This document shows positions 6,341 to 10,324 of a stretch of 10,324 nt of DNA, piece by piece. Source of the DNA: Actinomycetales bacterium (GTDB lineage Bacteria > Actinomycetota > Actinomycetes > Propionibacteriales > Nocardioidaceae); contig JAAZCT010000314.1 in assembly GCA_012513165.1 (NCBI GenBank), positions 1 through 10,324 of the forward strand, given 5' to 3'. The notes under the pieces were generated by a model. The model was not told the origin of the DNA, made no database searches, and worked only from the letters and a program-made list of their open reading frames with translations. Position numbers and translations under genes: made by a program. Each line of letters starts with the position of its first letter. Within the stretch, counting starts at the first letter, position 1.

Positions 6341-7396
6341 TCAGCGCAAGCCGAGGTCCCGATTAAGTGCCAACGTGATCAGGTGGTCCACCAAATCGGC
6401 GTAAGCCAGGCCTGACGCTTCCCAGAGCCTGGGGAACATGGAGAACGGCGTGAACCCCGGCATGGTGTTGATTTCGTTGATCACCAGACCGCCGTCGACG
6501 TTGTCTGTCAAGAAGAAGTCGACCCGAGCTAGGCCTTCGGCACCGACCGCGTCGAATGCTTGAAGCGCGTAGGCCTGGACGCGTTCTTTGACGCCGGTGG
6601 GGATATCGGCGGGAACCACGTTCTGGCTGGTGCCGTCGAGGTACTTCGCCTTGAAGTCGTAGTAGTCGTGTTGCGGACCGGTTTGCACCACGATCTCGCC
6701 CACTTCACTGGCGATCGGCTTCCCTTTCGCGTCTTGAATGACTGCGCATTCGATCTCGCGAGGGTTGAGAGCCGAGCGTTCGATAACGACTTTCGGATCG
6801 TGTTCGCGCGCCAAATCGATCGCCGCAACAAGGTCCGCTTCTTGGGTCACGCGGGTGACGCCACTGCTCGAACCGGCACGGGCCGGCTTCACGAACATCG
6901 GATAGCCGAGCGCTTGCACTCGGGCGAGCGAACGCGTTCGGTATGTGCTCCACTCCCACGGTTGAATCGTCACATACGGCAACTGAGGCAGGCCGGCCGC
7001 AGAGAACACGGTCTTTGTGAAGGGTTTGTCCATGCTGACGGAACTGGCCAAGACGCCCGCGCCCACGTAGCGAACCCCAGCCATTTCGAACAGGCCTTGA
7101 ACCGTTCCGTCTTCGCCCCACGGGCCATGCAAGAGCGGGAAGGCCACGTCGATTTCTGCGATTCGCGACCACGAGAACTCGGGCAGGTCTTCGCGCACCT
7201 GAGGCAGAGTTCCCGGCGCAGTTTCGGGCCATTCGGCGGTCTCGCAGACCCAGCGGCCGCTCGCGGTGATGCCGATCGGAACCACTTCGTATTTCGTGCG
7301 ATCGACGGCGGCGAGGACTTGTGAGGCAGTCAAGCACGAAACGCCGTGCTCGCTTGATTGCCCGCCGAAGATTACGGCAAGAGTTGGCTTATTCAT
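6341..7396 (-). CDS. ddl: D-alanine--D-alanine ligase
   Basis: Ddl joins two D-alanines with ATP to make the terminal dipeptide of the peptidoglycan precursor, in the cytoplasm. With the ATG at 7396 the product is 351 residues. Features: VIFGGQSSEHGVSCLTA near the N-terminus (D-Ala binding Glu-His), LLHGPWGEDGTVQGLFE, MDKPFTK, the ATP-grasp segment YPMFVKPARAGSSSGV, YYDFKAKYLDG (omega-loop with tyrosine, as in D-Ala-D-Ala rather than D-Ala-D-lactate ligases), RVDFFLTD and the Mg-binding EINTMPGFTPFSMFP near the C-terminus. The tail LAYADLVDHLITLAL is usual for the family. Two in-frame GTGs lie upstream (7405 and 7399), but AAGG at 7406-7409 with about 9 bases of spacing favours the ATG at 7396. 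It follows gpsA by 32 bases on the same strand. The tyrosine-type loop predicts no built-in vancomycin-type resistance. Confidence 0.95.
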   Translation of the reverse strand: MNKPTLAVIFGGQSSEHGVSCLTASQVLAAVDRTKYEVVPIGITASGRWVCETAEWPETAPGTLPQVREDLPEFSWSRIAEIDVAFPLLHGPWGEDGTVQGLFEMAGVRYVGAGVLASSVSMDKPFTKTVFSAAGLPQLPYVTIQPWEWSTYRTRSLARVQALGYPMFVKPARAGSSSGVTRVTQEADLVAAIDLAREHDPKVVIERSALNPREIECAVIQDAKGKPIASEVGEIVVQTGPQHDYYDFKAKYLDGTSQNVVPADIPTGVKERVQAYALQAFDAVGAEGLARVDFFLTDNVDGGLVINEINTMPGFTPFSMFPRLWEASGLAYADLVDHLITLALNRDLGLR

Positions 7397-7428
7397 CACG
7401 GCCACCTTACCGCGTGGCTTTGGCTGTC

Positions 7429-8430
7429 CTAGCGAACTTCAGGCTTCGCCGACCTGCTGATGAGCGCGTTGACGAGGTCTTGCGGCGTCATGGTGCCTTC
7501 GACCAGTTCGCGAACGTGCTCCACGATGGGCATTTCGACGCCATGCGCGTGCGCCAAGCCCGCGACCGAGACACAAGACTTCACTCCCTCGGCGACCTGC
7601 TTCATCTCTGCCGCAGCTTCGTCGACTGACAAGCCTCGACCCAGTTTCTCGCCGAAGGTACGGTTGCGTGAGAGCGGCGAAGAACACGTGGCCACGAGGT
7701 CGCCCAAGCCAGCGAGTCCGGCGTACGTCATCGGGTTCTCACCCATTGCCATCCCCAGACGTGCGGTCTCAGCGAGCCCGCGCGTAATAACCGACGCCTT
7801 CGTGTTGTCTCCGTAACCCAAGCCATCACACACGCCGACGGCCAGTCCGATGATGTTCTTGACGGTTCCACCTAGTTCGCAGCCGACGAGGTCGGTGTTC
7901 GTATACGGGCGGAACGCTTGGGTGTGCAGCATGGATTGCAGGCGGTTGGCCACAGCCTCGTCAGCACAGGCCACCACAGATGCGGCCGGTTCGCGGGCCG
8001 CGATTTCCTTCGCTAGGTTCGGGCCAGAGACCACCGCGATGCGTTCGGGGCCAGCCCCAGTGAGCTCGGCGATCACTTCGCTCATGCGAAGTTGCGTGCC
8101 GAGTTCAACACCCTTCATCAGGCTGATCATGATCGCGTCGGGGCCGATGTGCTGGCCCCAATCGGTGAGGTTGGCGCGCAACGACTGCGACGGAACCGCC
8201 AGGATGACCAATTCGGCTCCAGCGAGTGCTTCGGCTGGATCGCTCGTGGCCGAAATCGTGTCCGCGAGCGCGACGCCGGGAAGATAGTCGGAGTTCTCGT
8301 GCTTCTCGTTGATAGTCGCACACACTTCTGGGCGTCGACCCCAGATCCTGACGTCATGCCCAGCATCGGCGAGTACCGTCGCGAAAGCGGTCCCCCAAGA
8401 TCCAGCTCCCATCACTGCTGTCGTGACCAT
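7429..8430 (-). CDS. gpsA: Glycerol-3-phosphate dehydrogenase [NAD(P)+]
   Basis: GpsA reduces dihydroxyacetone phosphate to sn-glycerol-3-phosphate, the backbone of phospholipids. The 333 residues match the family. An N-terminal Rossmann domain shows GAGSWGTA at 8-15 and SLMKGVE at 103-109 (conserved lysine K106); SGPNLAKEI is at 135-143. The helical C-terminal domain begins around ELGGTVKN at 185-192 (catalytic lysine K191), followed by GLGYGDNTKASVITRG at 203-218 and GDLVATCSSPLSRNR at 243-257. The ATG at 8430 shares one base with the TGA of plsC (TGATG). A perfect AGGAGG at 8435-8440 lies inside the plsC end, 4 bases before the ATG. The adjacent acyltransferase uses the downstream product of this enzyme, which fits a lipid-synthesis pair. 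Confidence 0.97.
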   Translation of the reverse strand: MVTTAVMGAGSWGTAFATVLADAGHDVRIWGRRPEVCATINEKHENSDYLPGVALADTISATSDPAEALAGAELVILAVPSQSLRANLTDWGQHIGPDAIMISLMKGVELGTQLRMSEVIAELTGAGPERIAVVSGPNLAKEIAAREPAASVVACADEAVANRLQSMLHTQAFRPYTNTDLVGCELGGTVKNIIGLAVGVCDGLGYGDNTKASVITRGLAETARLGMAMGENPMTYAGLAGLGDLVATCSSPLSRNRTFGEKLGRGLSVDEAAAEMKQVAEGVKSCVSVAGLAHAHGVEMPIVEHVRELVEGTMTPQDLVNALISRSAKPEVR

Positions 8431-9170
8431 CAGTCCTCCTGCGATTCGCGGTTTGTTTCTGGTTTCTTGAGAGTATGCACGTCAATACGCGGCGTTGTGG
8501 GAACTTCGCCTCGGATTTCGGCTTGAAGTTCCGTGATCTTGTCCATCAGTAGGTTCGTAGCTTCAGTGAGTTGCTCTTCAGTGGGATCGTCACCGAGATA
8601 ACTCACGTCGATGGGGTCTCCGACCGAGATGTGCATGGTCTTGCGTGGGAACACGTTCCACCCTTTGCGGTAGGGCCACAAGATTTCTTGTGGCCCCCAT
8701 TGCGCCACCGGAACGATCGGCACGCCACCAGCCACCGCGACGCGGACGGCACCGTTGAAACCCGACATGGGCCAGGCTTCAGGGTCGCGCGTCATGGTGC
8801 CTTCGGGGTAGATCGTGATGACCCCACCCTTCTTCACCGCATCGACGGCAGCCGACAACGCCTTCGCCGCATCCGCAGTGCCTCGATACACCGGAATGTG
8901 TCGGACCTTCTTCATCAACCATCCGCCGACGGGAATATCGAACACTGAGTCCTTCACCAAATAGCGGGGCGGAATCTTGTTATCGGCTTCCCATTGCGCC
9001 ATGACGAACGGGTCGATATATGACAGGTGATTCGACGCAATGACGTAACCGCCCCGTTTGGGGAGTTTCTCTTCGCCGCGGCGTTCACGCTTGGTGAGCA
9101 CCTGAAGGGTTGGCCAAACGATGCCAATCAGGATCCGAGTGACCAAAGGGAAGGACCGATCGTGCGCCAT
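8430..9170 (-). CDS. plsC: PlsC-type 1-acyl-sn-glycerol-3-phosphate acyltransferase
   Basis: This 246-residue protein has the four acyltransferase blocks of the LPLAT/PlsC family: NHLSYIDP at 47-54 (catalytic HX4D, H48 and D53), VYRG at 94-97, YPEGT at 121-125 and VPIVPVA at 150-156. It most likely transfers an acyl chain to lysophosphatidic acid to give phosphatidic acid at the inner face of the membrane. The N-terminus has a mildly hydrophobic stretch (VTRILIGIVWPTLQVL, residues 10-25) that may sit on the membrane. The C-terminal ~25 residues are charged and family-variable. An AAGG about 7 bases before the ATG at 9170 lies in the 17-base gap after leuD. Actinobacteria often hold several PlsC paralogues, so the exact acceptor lipid is uncertain and the symbol is by family. 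Confidence 0.9.
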   Translation of the reverse strand: MAHDRSFPLVTRILIGIVWPTLQVLTKRERRGEEKLPKRGGYVIASNHLSYIDPFVMAQWEADNKIPPRYLVKDSVFDIPVGGWLMKKVRHIPVYRGTADAAKALSAAVDAVKKGGVITIYPEGTMTRDPEAWPMSGFNGAVRVAVAGGVPIVPVAQWGPQEILWPYRKGWNVFPRKTMHISVGDPIDVSYLGDDPTEEQLTEATNLLMDKITELQAEIRGEVPTTPRIDVHTLKKPETNRESQED

Positions 9171-9187
9171 AGTCCGACCTTAACGGC

Positions 9188-9787
9188 TCAGAGCACAGAC
9201 GGCTTAAATTCCGGTCGCTTCTTCTCGAATTCGGTGATCGACTCTTCGTTGCTGAGGGTGATCGCAATGTCGTCGAGGCCTTCGAGCAAACGCCAGCGGG
9301 TGTAATCGTCGATTTCGAAAGGCGCTTCGATCCGGGCATCGCCTTCGCCGGCTCTCACCGTGCGCGATTCGAGATCGACCGTGATTTCTGCACCAGGCTG
9401 AGCCTCGAGCAGCGCCCACAGTTGTTCAACGACCGACTCGTCGACTTGAGCGGCCACGAGGCCCGCCTTGCCCGAGTTGCCGCGGAAGATGTCAGCGAAA
9501 CGAGGGCTGATGACGGCTTTGAATCCGTAGTTCTGCAACGCCCAAACCGCGTGCTCGCGCGAGGAACCGGTGCCAAAGTCGATGCCGGCGACCAGCACGC
9601 TGGCGTTCTTGTAAACGTCCTTGTTCAGAACGAACTCAGGATCGTTACGCCATGCGGCGAACAGTCCGTCTTCGAATCCGGTGCGCGTCACCCGCTTGAG
9701 GTAAACGGCAGGGATGATCTGGTCGGTATCGACGTTGCTGCGACGCAGCGGGACACCGACGCCAGTGTGGCTCGTGAACTTATCCAT
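9188..9787 (-). CDS. leuD: 3-isopropylmalate dehydratase small subunit
   Basis: LeuD is the swivel-domain subunit of isopropylmalate isomerase; with LeuC it converts 2-isopropylmalate to 3-isopropylmalate in leucine synthesis. The 199 residues are the usual length. Motifs: [15 protein letters not shown] at 18-32, [15 protein letters not shown] at 70-84 (substrate-binding arginine in SSREH) and [13 protein letters not shown] at 93-105. It begins 10 bases after the leuC stop, and its GAGGAG ribosome site (9794-9799), 6 bases from the ATG, overlaps the leuC TGA, so the two subunits are probably made in a coupled way. It is followed at 17 bases by plsC. Confidence 0.97.
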   Translation of the reverse strand: MDKFTSHTGVGVPLRRSNVDTDQIIPAVYLKRVTRTGFEDGLFAAWRNDPEFVLNKDVYKNASVLVAGIDFGTGSSREHAVWALQNYGFKAVISPRFADIFRGNSGKAGLVAAQVDESVVEQLWALLEAQPGAEITVDLESRTVRAGEGDARIEAPFEIDDYTRWRLLEGLDDIAITLSNEESITEFEKKRPEFKPSVL

Positions 9788-9793
9788 GTCTTG

Positions 9794-9799
9794 CTCCTC
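9794..9799 (-). promoter_or_regulatory. leuD ribosome binding site overlapping the leuC stop codon
   Basis: GAGGAG lies 6 bases before the leuD ATG, and its first two bases are part of the leuC TGA stop. Ribosomes ending leuC would therefore finish on the leuD initiation site. Confidence 0.75.
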
Positions 9800-10324
9800 A
9801 GATCTCTGCAGTCGTGGCCAGGTGGCCGGTAACAGCGGTGGCGACGGCGACGTCAGGTGACACTAGGTGAGTGCGTCCGCCCTTGCCTTGACGGCCTTCG
9901 AAGTTGCGGTTCGAGGTGGAGGCGGCCCGTTCGCCCGGTGCGAGTTGATCGGGGTTCATGCCCAGACACATCGAGCATCCGGCGCCACGCCACTCGGCTC
10001 CGGCTGCCTTGAAGATCGCGTCGAGGCCTTCGGCTTCGGCTTGCATCCGCACGCGGACCGAGCCGGGAACAACGAGCATGCGCACGCTGTCGGCGATCTT
10101 GTGTCCTTCGATCAGTTCGGCTGCGCGACGTAGATCGCTGATGCGGCCGTTGGTGCACGAACCGAGGAAGACTGTGTCGACCGTGATTTCCCGCATCGGC
10201 GTGCCAGCCGTGAGGCCCATGTATTCCAGTGCGCGGGCTGCCGTGGTGCGCTCTACTTCGTCTTCGAAGTCGTCCGGGTTCGGTACGTTGCCCGAAATCG
10301 CGACGCCCTGGCCTGGGTTGGTGC
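9798..10324 (-). CDS. leuC: 3-isopropylmalate dehydratase large subunit (C-terminal part; 5' end outside window)
   Basis: The frame is open from the right edge to the TGA at 9798-9800, giving 174 residues, about the last third of a usual ~470-residue LeuC. LeuC is the aconitase-like subunit that holds the catalytic [4Fe-4S] cluster of isopropylmalate isomerase. Three cluster cysteines are visible: one in [14 protein letters not shown] and two in [13 protein letters not shown]. The C-terminal [20 protein letters not shown] is also characteristic. The methionine at 10220 is internal, since the upstream frame ([20 protein letters not shown]) is normal LeuC sequence. It is the first gene in the window of the leftward run, and leuD follows directly. 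Confidence 0.97.
   Translation of the reverse strand, partial: TNPGQGVAISGNVPNPDDFEDEVERTTAARALEYMGLTAGTPMREITVDTVFLGSCTNGRISDLRRAAELIEGHKIADSVRMLVVPGSVRVRMQAEAEGLDAIFKAAGAEWRGAGCSMCLGMNPDQLAPGERAASTSNRNFEGRQGKGGRTHLVSPDVAVATAVTGHLATTAEI

Noticed and set aside
6560..7324. 254-codon plus-strand frame opposite ddl
   Set aside because: Antisense to conserved Ddl motifs, low-complexity R/H/G-rich protein and no ribosome site; a shadow frame.
7397..7405. Longer ddl start at the GTG at 7405
   Set aside because: The AAGG ribosome site sits directly against this GTG, leaving no spacing; it is well placed for the ATG at 7396.

Overview
The window is a GC-rich stretch of chromosome from an actinobacterium (Actinomycetota). 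The grounds are the gene order, an actinobacterial-type zinc-ribbon ribosomal protein L28, GTG starts and strong third-position G/C bias. The order leuC-leuD-plsC-gpsA-ddl-thiL followed by the DAK/FakA-like gene and recG is a familiar actinobacterial housekeeping block; Mycobacterium tuberculosis has an expanded version of it. I cannot name the genus.

Right part (10324 down to 5304, all minus strand): the C-terminal part of leuC runs in from the right edge. It is followed by leuD, a PlsC-type acyltransferase, gpsA, ddl and thiL. Spacing is short or overlapping (leuC stop inside the leuD ribosome binding site; plsC and gpsA sharing a base in TGATG), so this looks like one long transcription unit whose promoter lies outside the window. 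The products cover leucine synthesis, phosphatidic acid synthesis (glycerol-3-phosphate and acylation), D-Ala-D-Ala for peptidoglycan and thiamine pyrophosphate. The only notable internal gap is about 95 bases between ddl and thiL.

Middle (3541 to 5294, plus strand): rpmB (L28) is a short single-gene unit with a clear 13-bp terminator hairpin. Just behind the hairpin starts an amidase-signature enzyme resembling 6-aminohexanoate-cyclic-dimer hydrolase (NylA-like). It runs convergently into thiL with only 9 bases between the stop codons. It is the one gene that does not belong to the usual block.

Left part (3540 down to 1, minus strand): a two-domain DAK/FakA-like kinase subunit, divergent from rpmB, is coupled through TAATG to recG, which leaves the window before its C-terminus.

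I see no mobile elements, CRISPR arrays, tRNA or rRNA genes, and no convincing undescribed system. The more interesting points are the inserted amidase with a possibly leaderless start, a changed metal-site residue in the FakA-like protein, and the ddl-thiL gap where actinobacteria often carry another gene.
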